Source: URNF01 sp045634325
GTDB lineage: Bacteria > Bacillota > Clostridia > Oscillospirales > Acutalibacteraceae
Length of the DNA stretch: 64,000 bases
Direction of reading: 5' to 3'
Assembly (NCBI GenBank): GCA_045634325.1
Contig: JAZRAA010000031.1
Span: 1-64,000 of the forward strand
Translations under genes and position numbers: made by a program
Notes under the pieces: model-generated
Databases searched by the model: none
Told to the model about the DNA's origin: nothing
The model's input: only the letters and a program-made list of their open reading frames with translations
Shown: in pieces, positions 1-8,958 of the stretch
Layout: each line of letters starts with the position of its first letter
Position numbering within the stretch: position 1 is the stretch's first letter

Positions 1-51
1 AAGGAGCGGGTGGCCCGTCCGAAGCGAACCAGTAGCACCAAAAAGCCTTGA
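1..51 (+). CDS. C-terminal end of an unidentified protein (partial)
   Basis: The first 51 bases read open from the left edge in frame 1 to a TGA and give a short Lys/Arg/Ser/Thr-rich tail of 16 residues. A rho-independent-type hairpin overlaps the stop codon, which fits the end of a rightward gene. Sixteen basic, low-complexity residues are too few to name a family, and chance cannot be ruled out. Confidence 0.35.
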   Translation, partial: KERVARPKRTSSTKKP

Positions 52-77
52 ACCCTTTTGCGTTCAGGCGTTTTTAC
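43..77 (+). terminator. Putative terminator of the upstream partial gene
   Basis: GCCTTGAAC and GTTCAGGC form a stem with one bulged base around an 8-nt loop, followed by GTTTTT. It lies at the end of the open frame entering from the left edge. Confidence 0.5.
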
Positions 78-91
78 TTCTTCACTTTTCA

Positions 92-127
92 CCAAAAAAC
101 AGCACCAAGTAAAAACTTGGTGCTGTT
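92..127 (-). terminator. Terminator of the penicillin-binding protein gene
   Basis: A 13-bp perfect stem (AACAGCACCAAGT and its complement) with a 4-nt loop is followed, in minus-strand reading, by a run of six T. It sits just downstream of the minus-strand PBP stop codon. Confidence 0.85.
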
Positions 128-138
128 TACTTTTTGTT

Positions 139-2586
139 TTACTGTTCGGTCGTGGTTGCCGTTGTGGTTTGTGTGGCGGTAGTGGTGGTGTCAACAGTGG
201 TGCCATCGGTGGCATCTGCCGTCGTGGTAGTGCCGTCGGTATCCATCACGGTAGTGGTGGCATTCGCATCACCCGTCGTGGTCAATGCGGGGTCGCCGGT
301 GGTGGTAAGCTGCGTACCACCATGTTCTTGACATAAACCGGGGATGTTAGATGCTTTATATACACCTATCTCGGTTTTGGGGCATTTATCGGTAGCGATA
401 TCACCGCTGGCAATACAGAATGCCAATTCCTCGGTGGTGCCTTTGAATTTATCAAACGTCTGCGGCTCTAAATCCTTGTGCAACGCTTTCATTGCTTTGC
501 TCCACAAGTTTTTGGCGGTTTTGGTTTGGGTTTTGCGGAGTGCTTGGTTGCCGTCATAGCCAAACCAAGTGGTCGCAACATAATAGGAACTGCCACCACA
601 GAAATACACGTCGTTGTTATCGTGTGCCGTACCGGTTTTACCGAACAACTCCCAGCCGTCCCAAGCAGCACCGATTTCTTTTGCGGTACCGTAAGTAGTG
701 ACACGTTGCATCAAACGATTCATCACGTATGCAGAATCGGTATCCATCACACGAATATTCTGCGGGCCCGCTTTGAGTAACAGTTCGCCGTCCTCACGGG
801 TGCCGTTTTCGTATACCTCATAATAGGTGTACGGCTCATTATAATAACCGCCGTTGCCGTACACGGCATACGCCGCAGTCATATCACGGGCATACACGCC
901 TTTGGTGAGTGCGCCCAGCGCTAACGGTGCGTGGGAAATATCGGTCAAAATCTGTCCCGTTTCGGTTGCTTGTGATTTCACCAGCGAAGACAGTTTGAAA
1001 ATCGAGGTCGCAAAATCAAACGATTTCTGCGGTGTTACCTCATCTACCAAACGTGCCGCAATAGTGTTGAGCGATTCTTGTAGCGCATAATAAATGAACT
1101 GCGGACCATTATCTTTGGGTTTGGACTCGTAGTTTGCGGGCCACTCTTTGCCATCGTCTAACGTTTTGAGCGGTGCGTCCTGTAATTCGCTGGACCAATG
1201 CACGATATCCATCGCAATGGCGGGGCCGTATGCCGTCAGCGGTTTAATGGACGAACCGGGGGAACGATAGGATTGGGTGGAACGGTTAAAGTCACGTTTA
1301 CCCGTCTTTTCACCTCTGCCACCCACCGTGGCGACCACTCTGCCGTCATAATCCATCACAAACATACACGTTTGCGGTTGTTCCTTATCCCCCTCAATAG
1401 CGGCGGGATAGTTTTCTTCGTTTTTGAACACCTCTTCTACCGCTTTTTGCTCGGACGGGATTTCGGCAGAATAGATATTAAGACCGCCGTAGAATACCAG
1501 TTGGGTTGCATACTGTTCGGTGTAGCCGTATTGGTCTTGCAAATCCGCAATCAAATCTTCAATGACCAAATCGACATAGTAATCCCAAGTAGCCGCGTGC
1601 TGTACGCCACTGGTATAGTGCAATTCCTCGCCCACCGCCTGTACGTATTCGTCGTCGGTGATGAAACCCAATTCGTTCATTTTCTTTAAAATAACCAACT
1701 GACGATTGCGCACATTTTCGGGGTGGGTATACGGATTATAGCGTGAAGGGTTGTTGGTGATACCTGCCAGCACCGCACATTCCGCAATGGACAGCTCACT
1801 CACTTCTTTGCCGAAGAAGTAGTTAGCGCCCATGCCGACGCCTATCACGTTACCGGACAACGGCAGATTGTTTAAATATGCTTCTAAAATTTGTTCTTTG
1901 TCGTATAGCTTCTCCATTTCTACCGCGCGGAGAATTTCGGTGATTTTACGGGTCCACTGCTTTTCGTTTTCGCCTGTGGTGACCTTAATCAACTGTTGCG
2001 TGATGGTGGAACCGCCAAATTCCACGTCATTAAAATGCAAAATGGAGTTGGCAAACGCCGCCACGGTACGTTTCCAGTCCACGCCGTAGTGGGTTTCAAA
2101 GCGTTCATCCTCAATGGCAATTACCGCCAATTGCATGTATCGCGGAATTTCCTCGATGTCCACCCAAATGGAGTTGACACCCTCTAAATGTTCGTATTCA
2201 TACCACTCGCCGTTTTTCTCGTTTTTCACCCAAATAATCGAAGTGGCATCCATCGAAAGATTGTTGAGATTGGGCAAGCCGGTGGTGCCGTCAAAGTTGT
2301 TGACCACATATACCACCGCAACACAACCGACGATACTCACTGTTATCACGCCGATGAGGAAAATCGACAGCGCTACCGTCCCCATCCGCCGCCAAAAGCG
2401 TCTCATCTTGGCTTTGGAGGGCAACAGCCGCTTGATTTCGCGCGGATGTTTCCACAAATATGCAATCACCGCACCAATGTCCCGCACTTTCTGCGGAATA
2501 TCACGGATTTTTTGCGGAATATCACGGAAAAATTTCCGCATTTTACGGTCGGCAACACGCAGTCGTTCATTGAAGCTCTTGGACAT
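139..2586 (-). CDS. Class A penicillin-binding protein (PBP1A type)
   Basis: Bifunctional peptidoglycan synthase that polymerises lipid II and cross-links stem peptides outside the membrane. A basic cytoplasmic N-terminus is followed by one membrane anchor near residues 75-100. A GT51 glycosyltransferase domain carries the EDERF signature near residue 158 and the GGSTITQQL motif. The transpeptidase domain has the SxxK nucleophile in SPGSSIKP (about 445), an SLN motif and KTGTA (about 650). The last 60 residues are very rich in Thr and Asp, probably an unstructured wall-spanning tail. The ATG at 2586 is preferred over a TTG three codons upstream because AAAGGTGG lies 10 nt before the ATG but only 1 nt before the TTG. 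Monocistronic, with its own promoter and terminator. Length (815 aa) is normal for the family. Confidence 0.95.
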   Translation of the reverse strand: MSKSFNERLRVADRKMRKFFRDIPQKIRDIPQKVRDIGAVIAYLWKHPREIKRLLPSKAKMRRFWRRMGTVALSIFLIGVITVSIVGCVAVVYVVNNFDGTTGLPNLNNLSMDATSIIWVKNEKNGEWYEYEHLEGVNSIWVDIEEIPRYMQLAVIAIEDERFETHYGVDWKRTVAAFANSILHFNDVEFGGSTITQQLIKVTTGENEKQWTRKITEILRAVEMEKLYDKEQILEAYLNNLPLSGNVIGVGMGANYFFGKEVSELSIAECAVLAGITNNPSRYNPYTHPENVRNRQLVILKKMNELGFITDDEYVQAVGEELHYTSGVQHAATWDYYVDLVIEDLIADLQDQYGYTEQYATQLVFYGGLNIYSAEIPSEQKAVEEVFKNEENYPAAIEGDKEQPQTCMFVMDYDGRVVATVGGRGEKTGKRDFNRSTQSYRSPGSSIKPLTAYGPAIAMDIVHWSSELQDAPLKTLDDGKEWPANYESKPKDNGPQFIYYALQESLNTIAARLVDEVTPQKSFDFATSIFKLSSLVKSQATETGQILTDISHAPLALGALTKGVYARDMTAAYAVYGNGGYYNEPYTYYEVYENGTREDGELLLKAGPQNIRVMDTDSAYVMNRLMQRVTTYGTAKEIGAAWDGWELFGKTGTAHDNNDVYFCGGSSYYVATTWFGYDGNQALRKTQTKTAKNLWSKAMKALHKDLEPQTFDKFKGTTEELAFCIASGDIATDKCPKTEIGVYKASNIPGLCQEHGGTQLTTTGDPALTTTGDANATTTVMDTDGTTTTADATDGTTVDTTTTATQTTTATTTEQ

Positions 2587-2633
2587 ATCGTGCAAACCAC
2601 CTTTCTAAAATAAAACTCTACATATATAAAGGT

Positions 2634-2662
2634 AGTATACCTCTTTTGCGTAAAAAAGTCAA
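2634..2662 (-). promoter_or_regulatory. Sigma-A promoter of the PBP gene
   Basis: In minus-strand reading, TTGACT, 17 bp, TATACT. The -10 box lies about 48 bp upstream of the chosen ATG. Confidence 0.8.
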
Positions 2663-2703
2663 TTATAGGCGGTTAAAATCCCCCGTTTTGCACCATACTA
2701 CGC

Positions 2704-2784
2704 ATAGGGTGACAAGATGAATGCGTGAAAGGCATCGAAAGATGCCGCCTGTGAGACGGGTTTTGATGGCGCTTGTCACCCTAT
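2704..2784 (+). promoter_or_regulatory. Unidentified structured leader or MITE-like inverted repeat
   Basis: A 13-bp perfect inverted repeat (ATAGGGTGACAAG at 2704-2716, its complement at 2772-2784) encloses 55 nt. Inside is a perfect GGCATC-GAAA-GATGCC hairpin with a GNRA-type tetraloop (2731-2746). The right arm ends immediately before the AAGGAGG ribosome-binding site of the next gene. It could be a folded 5' leader RNA (riboswitch or protein-binding leader), or a tiny non-autonomous element whose GGGTGACAAG ends are each flanked by TA. I do not recognise a known riboswitch core in it. Confidence 0.5.
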
Positions 2785-2798
2785 AAGGAGGAAACGCA

Positions 2799-3116
2799 AT
2801 GCGACAAACGGTACGATTGGTCATTTTGGGTGTGGCGACGGCGACGGTGCTGGCTACCGTTATATTGGCAGTGTTGTACGTGCAATACGGCAGACAAATC
2901 CCCCGCACCACCAAAGACGGCACGCCCGCTATGTATACCCTCAGCCAGTGGCAAGGACAACTGGCGGTGTTCGAGGGGGAAGCGGCGTTTCCGATGATGT
3001 TGTATGAAGTGCCGATAGCCTCTCTGCCCGCCGACGAACAGGAAAAACTAAAAGACGGTATTGCGGTGGCAAGCGCAAAAGAACTGCAACTGCTTTTAGA
3101 GGATTATACATCGTAA
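2799..3116 (+). CDS. Small membrane-anchored protein with BofC C-terminal-like domain
   Basis: A 105-residue protein with one N-terminal membrane segment (about residues 7-27) and a short outside domain. The C-terminal half (about 45-105) has a WQGQLAVFEG strand, then LPADEQEKLKDGI and LLLEDYTS, which resembles the BofC_C domain of the sporulation factor that restrains SpoIVB protease. Full-length BofC is longer and has an extra N-terminal domain, absent here, so a sporulation role is inference from domain likeness only. AAGGAGG sits 7 nt upstream of the ATG. The gene stands alone between the PBP promoter and the SNF2 gene, behind the inverted-repeat leader. Confidence 0.6.
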   Translation: MRQTVRLVILGVATATVLATVILAVLYVQYGRQIPRTTKDGTPAMYTLSQWQGQLAVFEGEAAFPMMLYEVPIASLPADEQEKLKDGIAVASAKELQLLLEDYTS

Positions 3117-3120
3117 CACC

Positions 3121-3149
3121 TTTACAAAACACCTTTTTTGCGGTATACT
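3121..3149 (+). promoter_or_regulatory. Sigma-A promoter of the SNF2 helicase gene
   Basis: TTTACA, 17 bp, TATACT. The -10 box is about 58 bp upstream of the helicase ATG. Confidence 0.75.
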
Positions 3150-3206
3150 TATATACTACCCATTTAAGAAACCGTAACAGATTTAAGGCTGAGAAAGGTG
3201 AAAACG

Positions 3207-6200
3207 ATGGCTGTATTTTCGCTCAAAAAAATAGCCGCTCTGGCGCAGAACCGACAAGCGTACTTGCGTGGTATTTCGTTGTATAACGCAGGAAAAGTGC
3301 GTGCGTTTACACGTGTGCGCAGTGATTTTTACGCCGCATTTTTCTCCGCACGTGTCGAAGGCGAAGACGGTGAGGAATATGAAACCGAAGTGGGATTTGA
3401 CAGTGCAGGCGAAGCCGAATGGGTGAGTTGTACCTGTTCGCATTACCACGAGGGTGAAGGCGCATGCCGTCATATCGTGGGAATGCTTACCGATAAATAT
3501 TACCGTGATATGCTCGGTGGGGTTACCACCGCTTCTACCCTTATCTCCCCCGCCGTGCGCACCGCACAAAGCGCAAAAGCGTTGCTGGAAAAATACCCCC
3601 GTCGTGACGTGGCTTCCCTGCGTGCCGCCGAAAATGTCGGGGATATCCGCTTGAAAGTTACCCTCTCGCTGTCGGGACTGCGTCCCATGGCGACCTTTTC
3701 ATTGGAACACGGCAGAACCTATATCGTCAAAAACATTGCCGCTTTTGTGCACGCAGTGCAATATGGCGAGACCGTTACATACGGTAAAGATTGTTCCTTT
3801 TTCCATCATCCGTCGGCGTTCACCACGGATAGTCTGCCGCTCCTGCATTTTCTGCGTGCCGAGGCGAATGCTTTGGTGCAATACGGACGCACGCTGCCGG
3901 AAGGCAGAGAACTGCCCCTGTCCGCAGGTGCGCTGGACCGTTTGGTGACACTGCTTGCCGAAAAACCGTTTTCGGTACGGGTGGGCGGTGACAACCGTTT
4001 GGTGACGTTGCACCACGGTGACCCCGCTGTCAGCATCACCGTTAAAGACACAAAAGGTGGGTTTGTGTTTTCCACCACCCCCGCCGTGCCGTTGTGCGGT
4101 AACGAGCATTTATACGTACTCACCCGCAACACACTGCACCGTTGTTCCAAAGCATTTGCCGCTTTGGCGGAAGAATGGCTGATTGCCGCCTATCACGAGC
4201 GAGACGGACTCACGGTGGAAACAGCGGATATGCCCGCATTTTGTGCGCAGGTGTTGCCTGCCGTGCGGGAAGTATTGCCCATTAACGGTGAACAACTGTT
4301 ATATGCCTATCTCCCGCTCACACCGCAACCGCAAATCTATCTCGATTGTCCCGAAGAAGGTACCATCACCGCCAAAGTGCAATTTGCATACGGTGATAAC
4401 ATCATTCCGCTGTTCACCGACGTGCGCAAAGGAGAACGCCGCGACACCCGTTTGGAACGTGCGGTGCGGGTATTGATTGAACGATATTTCACCGGCTTTT
4501 TGCCCGAAACGGGGGAAGTGACTTTCCACGGGGACGAGCAAACGGTGTATACCTTCCTGACCGAAGGATTGCCCGCACTGGAAGCGTTAGCGGCGGTGTT
4601 TGCCACCGATAATTTCAAACGTTTGCGCCCCACCACCCCGCCCGAAGTGTCGGTGGGGGTACAGGTACAAGGGGATTTGCTGGAACTTTCCATCGACCTT
4701 TCGGATTGGAGTAAAGAGGAACTGTCCCGTCTGCTGACACAGTTCCGTGAACGGAAGAGTTACACCCGCTTACGCAGTGGCGCATATATCCCGCTGACCG
4801 ATCAGACGGTGCAAGCGCTCGCATTATTATCCGAAGAACTGGATTTGACGCCCGCAGAACTCAAAAGCGGGAAAATTTCTCTGCCACGCTACCGTGCGTT
4901 GCAGTTGCAATCACTGTTGCGACACCGACCCGCCGTGCATTTCCGTCAAGACGAGGTGTTTGTCGCACTGGCACAATCTCTGCGGGATGCGGCAAAACAA
5001 CCCGCCACCATCCCCTCTGCTCTTGAAAACGTCCTGCGCCCCTACCAGAAAGACGGATTCCGTTGGCTCAAAGCGTTGGATAATGCGGGGTTCGGCGGTA
5101 TTTTGGCAGACGATATGGGTCTTGGTAAAACCCTGCAAATAATCACGCTGTTTTGTGCGTACGAGGGAGAGCTGCCATCGTTAGTGGTGTGCCCCACCTC
5201 GCTGGTGCTCAACTGGAAAAACGAACTGGAAAAATTTGCGCCCGAATTGTCGGTGCTCACCGTCACGGGAGATGCCGTCACCCGTGCACAATTACTGCAA
5301 ACCGCCCGCTCGTATCAGGTGGTCATCACCTCTTACGATATGCTCAAACGTGATATTGCGTGTTATCGTGATTTGGAGTTTCAGTATCACGTTTTAGATG
5401 AAGCGCAGTATATCAAAAACCAAAAAACACAAAACGCCAAAGCGGTCAAGGCGATACAATCCCGCCGCCGATTTGCGCTGACCGGTACGCCGATGGAAAA
5501 TCGGTTGTCGGAACTGTGGAGTATTTTTGATTTTCTGATGCCACAGTTTTTGTATAGCTATACACGGTTTAAAAACCGTTTTGAACTGCCTGCGGTGCGG
5601 GATGGCGACGACCAAGCACTCACCCATCTGTCCTCCATCGTCGCACCGTTTTTGATGCGCCGTTTGAAAGCGGACGTGTTGACCGAACTCCCGCCCAAAA
5701 CCGAGCAAATCTTTTCTGCGCAAATGGTGGGCACGCAGCGTGACCTATATGCCGCTTGTGCAGCGCAAATCAAAGAGCACATTGACATAGCAGTGCAGGA
5801 CGGCAGTTTTGAAAAACAAAAACTGTCGGTGCTGTCTTTACTCACCCGCTTGCGCCAAATCTGTTGCGACCCCGCACTTTGTACCGACGGTTTTACCGAT
5901 AACAGTTGTAAACGTGAAGCGTGTCTGGAACTGTTGAGGCAAGCAAAAGCCGCAGGACATCGTGTGTTATTGTTCTCGCAATTCACTTCTATGCTCGCTT
6001 TGTTGGAATCGGATTTGAAAGCCGCCGGCATTTCCTATTATAAACTCACCGGCAGCACCCCCGCCAATGAACGTGCAAAATTGGTCAACGCATTTAATGG
6101 CGGTGGCGCAGACGTGTTCTTGATTTCACTCAAAGCGGGCGGCACGGGATTAAACCTCACCGGTGCGGATATGGTCATTCACTATGACCCGTGGTGGAAC

Positions 6201-6410
6201 GCCGCCGCCGAACAGCAAGCCACCGACCGTGCACACCGCATCGGGCAAACCCGCTCGGTACAGGTCATTCGACTGGTGGCAAAGGATACCGTGGAAGAAA
6301 AAATCTTGCAATTACAAGCAACCAAACAACACCTCGCCGATGCCGTTTTGCGTGGTGGCGTGACCTCTCTGCACAGCATTTCGGCAGAAGAATTGTTGTC
6401 CCTGTTATAA
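3207..6410 (+). CDS. SWIM zinc-finger SNF2-family helicase
   Basis: Bacterial SWI2/SNF2 ATPase, a family that moves along double-stranded DNA or strips proteins from it (HepA/RapA relatives). A SWIM zinc finger (CTC then a CRH motif, about residues 75-90) lies near the N-terminus, followed by a long SNF2-associated middle region. The helicase core starts near residue 610, with Walker A DDMGLGKT (about 635), Walker B DEAQ (about 730), motif III TGTPMEN, and in the second lobe GGTGLNL (about 978) and RAHRIGQ (about 1008). The ATG at 3207 is preferred to a GTG at 3198 because AGAAAGG lies about 8 nt before it. The 1067-aa length is typical for this architecture. Its own promoter and a strong terminator make it monocistronic. 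The cellular target is not shown by the sequence. Confidence 0.92.
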   Translation: MAVFSLKKIAALAQNRQAYLRGISLYNAGKVRAFTRVRSDFYAAFFSARVEGEDGEEYETEVGFDSAGEAEWVSCTCSHYHEGEGACRHIVGMLTDKYYRDMLGGVTTASTLISPAVRTAQSAKALLEKYPRRDVASLRAAENVGDIRLKVTLSLSGLRPMATFSLEHGRTYIVKNIAAFVHAVQYGETVTYGKDCSFFHHPSAFTTDSLPLLHFLRAEANALVQYGRTLPEGRELPLSAGALDRLVTLLAEKPFSVRVGGDNRLVTLHHGDPAVSITVKDTKGGFVFSTTPAVPLCGNEHLYVLTRNTLHRCSKAFAALAEEWLIAAYHERDGLTVETADMPAFCAQVLPAVREVLPINGEQLLYAYLPLTPQPQIYLDCPEEGTITAKVQFAYGDNIIPLFTDVRKGERRDTRLERAVRVLIERYFTGFLPETGEVTFHGDEQTVYTFLTEGLPALEALAAVFATDNFKRLRPTTPPEVSVGVQVQGDLLELSIDLSDWSKEELSRLLTQFRERKSYTRLRSGAYIPLTDQTVQALALLSEELDLTPAELKSGKISLPRYRALQLQSLLRHRPAVHFRQDEVFVALAQSLRDAAKQPATIPSALENVLRPYQKDGFRWLKALDNAGFGGILADDMGLGKTLQIITLFCAYEGELPSLVVCPTSLVLNWKNELEKFAPELSVLTVTGDAVTRAQLLQTARSYQVVITSYDMLKRDIACYRDLEFQYHVLDEAQYIKNQKTQNAKAVKAIQSRRRFALTGTPMENRLSELWSIFDFLMPQFLYSYTRFKNRFELPAVRDGDDQALTHLSSIVAPFLMRRLKADVLTELPPKTEQIFSAQMVGTQRDLYAACAAQIKEHIDIAVQDGSFEKQKLSVLSLLTRLRQICCDPALCTDGFTDNSCKREACLELLRQAKAAGHRVLLFSQFTSMLALLESDLKAAGISYYKLTGSTPANERAKLVNAFNGGGADVFLISLKAGGTGLNLTGADMVIHYDPWWNAAAEQQATDRAHRIGQTRSVQVIRLVAKDTVEEKILQLQATKQHLADAVLRGGVTSLHSISAEELLSLL

Positions 6411-6445
6411 AAAAAGAAGCACGAAATTTTCGTGCTTCTTTTTTT
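6409..6445. terminator. Bidirectional terminator between SNF2 and permease genes
   Basis: The core palindrome GCACGAAATTTTCGTGC is extended by GAA/TTC and flanked by an A-run and a T-run, so it can stop transcripts from both converging genes. The 17-nt core recurs exactly in the terminator at 14991-15025. Confidence 0.9.
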
Positions 6446-6446
6446 G

Positions 6447-7586
6447 TTATACAGTTGTTTTTTGGCGTTTACGGTATGCCACAAAATCCTGTAACAGCAT
6501 TTTGATGATTGCCATAATGGGTACGCTGATAAACATACCCCAGAATCCAAACAAACCGCCGCCAACCGTGATGGCAAACAACACATAAATCGGACGCATG
6601 CCCATTGCCGTGCTGATGATTTTCGGTTGCAGAATATTGGCGTCGAGCTGTTGCATCACCACCACATATATCAATACACCGATGGCGCTGTAAATGTTTT
6701 GGGAAACGAGCGCAACCACCACCGCAACGACACCGCCGATGATCGCACCGAAATACGGGATGAAATTTAAAATACCGATGAGACAACCGAGCAATACCGC
6801 TTGCGGCAGTCGGAACAACGATAATCCTATCACCATCAATATGGATACTACCACGGCATCTACCAGCGCGCCGTAGAGGTAATTATAGAAAATGGAAGCG
6901 GATTTGTGTGCGTATAACGAAAAGATTTTCAGTACCCGCTCGTTGACCACCGCACCCATCAAAGCTTTGGTTGCACGCAACAAAGATTCTCTTTGTGCCA
7001 ACATATACACCGACACAATCAGTGCCATGATAACTTCTACCACCGAAGAGGTAACCGAAATGAGTCCTTGGAATGCAGTGAGCAGTGTGCTGGTGTTGGC
7101 AAGCGACAGCAATTTCTGGTATGCCAACTGGTAGGCACTTTGCACCGTTTCGGTCAATCCCAAGCGGTCAAACAGTCCGCCTTGCGCCGTGTATTCGGAC
7201 AACCATGCGGACAGGCTTGCATAGTAACCGGGCAGGTTTTTCACCAAAGATAAAATACCGTTATACAACGCAGGCAGTAACAGCACCAATATGCCCGCCA
7301 GCACCGCCAAAAACAGTATATATACCACCGCAACCGCAATATATCGTGCGGTTGCTTTCACCAATTTGTTGTTGGCACGCAACAGCCATTGTTCCAAACG
7401 GTTGCACGGCGCATACAACAAAAACGTGATGACAAAGCCGATGATGAACGGGGTGAAAATGCCGATAAACGCCGACAACCCCGCCGTGAACCCACTAAAA
7501 TTTCCAATGGTTTTATAGGCGAGTACCCCTACCACGATGAGTGATACCCACCACAGCCAACGGATCACGCCGTTATTCTTTTTCAT
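6447..7586 (-). CDS. AI-2E family transporter / PerM-type permease
   Basis: A polytopic inner-membrane protein of 379 residues with paired hydrophobic segments at the N-terminus, a long central amphipathic region and four or more closely spaced helices in the second half. The stretch with RLPQAVLLGCLIGILNFIPY and a late GMFISVPIMAI segment is typical of the AI-2E transporter (formerly UPF0118/PerM) family. Members differ in substrate (autoinducer-2 export, ion antiport, unknown), so the substrate here is unknown. GGAGG lies 9 nt upstream of the ATG. The start lies inside the end of the preceding nucleotidyltransferase-fold gene (14-nt overlap), implying one transcript and translational coupling. 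Confidence 0.88.
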   Translation of the reverse strand: MKKNNGVIRWLWWVSLIVVGVLAYKTIGNFSGFTAGLSAFIGIFTPFIIGFVITFLLYAPCNRLEQWLLRANNKLVKATARYIAVAVVYILFLAVLAGILVLLLPALYNGILSLVKNLPGYYASLSAWLSEYTAQGGLFDRLGLTETVQSAYQLAYQKLLSLANTSTLLTAFQGLISVTSSVVEVIMALIVSVYMLAQRESLLRATKALMGAVVNERVLKIFSLYAHKSASIFYNYLYGALVDAVVVSILMVIGLSLFRLPQAVLLGCLIGILNFIPYFGAIIGGVVAVVVALVSQNIYSAIGVLIYVVVMQQLDANILQPKIISTAMGMRPIYVLFAITVGGGLFGFWGMFISVPIMAIIKMLLQDFVAYRKRQKTTV

Positions 7587-8760
7587 TTGCCTTACCTCCC
7601 GACAGATTGGTTATGCGGTATATCCGTCTACGGTCATCCGCATCCGCACCCGCTCCATAAATATCTTTTGCTACCATAGCACTGCGCCGTGTACGGCAAA
7701 TCGCAATCCGCAACAAGCGGTACACATACGCAGCGGGCAAGCAACGAACAGCAAGTGCTCTGTATCGTTTGTGATGCCGCATATACTTGGCGCAAGGGAA
7801 CAGCATCCGCAAAAACGCATATCCACGCCCTTTTTTCGCAACCAATGCCGCATTCTGATGCGCTTGCCGTGCGAACAATCCCGCTTTGAGCAGGTGCTGT
7901 TGCATAAAGGCGGCATCTTCTTTGCGTATCTGCATCGTTTCAAACGGCGAGGCAATCCCCCACCACGTTTCTATCAACGAAAATGCCGTTTTGACATAAT
8001 CCAAAATGCCAAGCGGCCGTAACACCGTCTCCAGCGTTTCGGCAGACGGCAAAAATCCGCTTTTGCACAGCACCGCTAAATCCATATACGAGCGCACACC
8101 GGGACTGTTGGTGGCAAGATGGCGCATCTGATGTGCCAGCAGATATACCGTGTGGAAAGTGCGGTCAAGGGTATAATACCCCAACCCCTCATCGTACACG
8201 ATATGTTGCGGTGCGGTTTCCAAGTACACCCGCAACGCCGTGTATCCATACGGCACGTCTTTTCCCAACGTGAAATGAAACTCCACCAAAACGTCTGCAC
8301 GGCGAATACAAATTTGCATGCTGTCGCTTTCCAGCACCGCATCCGCATTTGCTTCCAAAAAAGTTTTGAGTGCATCCGCATGTGACGGCGGCACATACAC
8401 ATCCAAATCACCAAACGTGCGCAATTCTTTTACGGGATACAGCGCACTCAACACAGGTCCTTTGACAAATGCAAAGGGGATATTGGCTGCAAGCAATTGT
8501 TCGTGCAACTGCTCGCACACCGCCAAGCGATTGGCAAACACACCCAGCGTCTGATAAAAAAACCGCTCAAACCCCACCGCCATTTGCGGCGGCAAAGCGG
8601 ATAGGTGCGGTTGCAACATATACCCGCACACGCCCTCCATGGCAGTGTACCGACACACTTCACGCAATACGGCAATATCCACCTCATGCGGCGGCGGTGC
8701 GGTTTCCCCCCGCACAAATGCGCCTACTATATCAAAAAAATACTGCGCTTCTTTTTGCAT
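7573..8760 (-). CDS. Nucleotidyltransferase-fold protein (NTP_transf_5 type)
   Basis: A 395-residue soluble protein of the uncharacterised nucleotidyltransferase family. The signature lies near residues 98-122: KGPVLSALYP, then FGDLDVYV with the paired acidic residues that bind metal in polymerase-beta-type folds. A conserved region HTVYLLAHQMRH follows. Relatives are often found beside polysaccharide or peptide-modification genes, but no reaction has been fixed for most. The ATG at 8760 is used because GGGAG lies 8 nt upstream; an ATG five codons earlier has no such site. The C-terminus is rich in Arg and Ala. It overlaps the downstream permease gene, suggesting a joint function that the sequence does not reveal. 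Confidence 0.75.
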   Translation of the reverse strand: MQKEAQYFFDIVGAFVRGETAPPPHEVDIAVLREVCRYTAMEGVCGYMLQPHLSALPPQMAVGFERFFYQTLGVFANRLAVCEQLHEQLLAANIPFAFVKGPVLSALYPVKELRTFGDLDVYVPPSHADALKTFLEANADAVLESDSMQICIRRADVLVEFHFTLGKDVPYGYTALRVYLETAPQHIVYDEGLGYYTLDRTFHTVYLLAHQMRHLATNSPGVRSYMDLAVLCKSGFLPSAETLETVLRPLGILDYVKTAFSLIETWWGIASPFETMQIRKEDAAFMQQHLLKAGLFARQAHQNAALVAKKGRGYAFLRMLFPCAKYMRHHKRYRALAVRCLPAAYVYRLLRIAICRTRRSAMVAKDIYGAGADADDRRRIYRITNLSGGKANEKE

Positions 8761-8790
8761 ATGGCAATCTCCCATACTCTTACTTATTAT

Positions 8791-8819
8791 ATACTACCAC
8801 ACCCATACGTAATTGTCTA
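8791..8819 (-). promoter_or_regulatory. Promoter of the nucleotidyltransferase-permease pair
   Basis: In minus-strand reading, TAGACA, 17 bp, TAGTAT, about 30 bp upstream of the ATG. The boxes are somewhat degenerate. Confidence 0.5.
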
Positions 8820-8882
8820 TGAAAACTTTGTAAACGCTCTGTTGGTTTGTTGCAAATTGAGAAAAATTTACAGCGTGTACTC

Positions 8883-8911
8883 TTGACAATGTTGCAAAAT
8901 GCTACTACAAT
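8883..8911 (+). promoter_or_regulatory. Strong sigma-A promoter of the phage-tail-like gene
   Basis: Consensus TTGACA, 17 bp, TACAAT, followed by a leader of about 40 nt and the AGAGGAGG ribosome-binding site. Confidence 0.85.
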
Positions 8912-8958
8912 TATATGTGAGAGGAAAAGCCGTGTATAAAACAAAGAGGAGGAAAACT

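Noticed and set aside
58..336. Plus-strand open frames rich in Val or Gly opposite the PBP tail
   Set aside because: They are antisense reflections of the Thr-rich codons of the PBP C-terminus and have no ribosome-binding site.
2704..2784. c-di-GMP (GEMM) or hammerhead element
   Set aside because: The GNRA hairpin is suggestive, but the conserved joining sequences of GEMM and the CUGAUGA core of hammerhead are missing.
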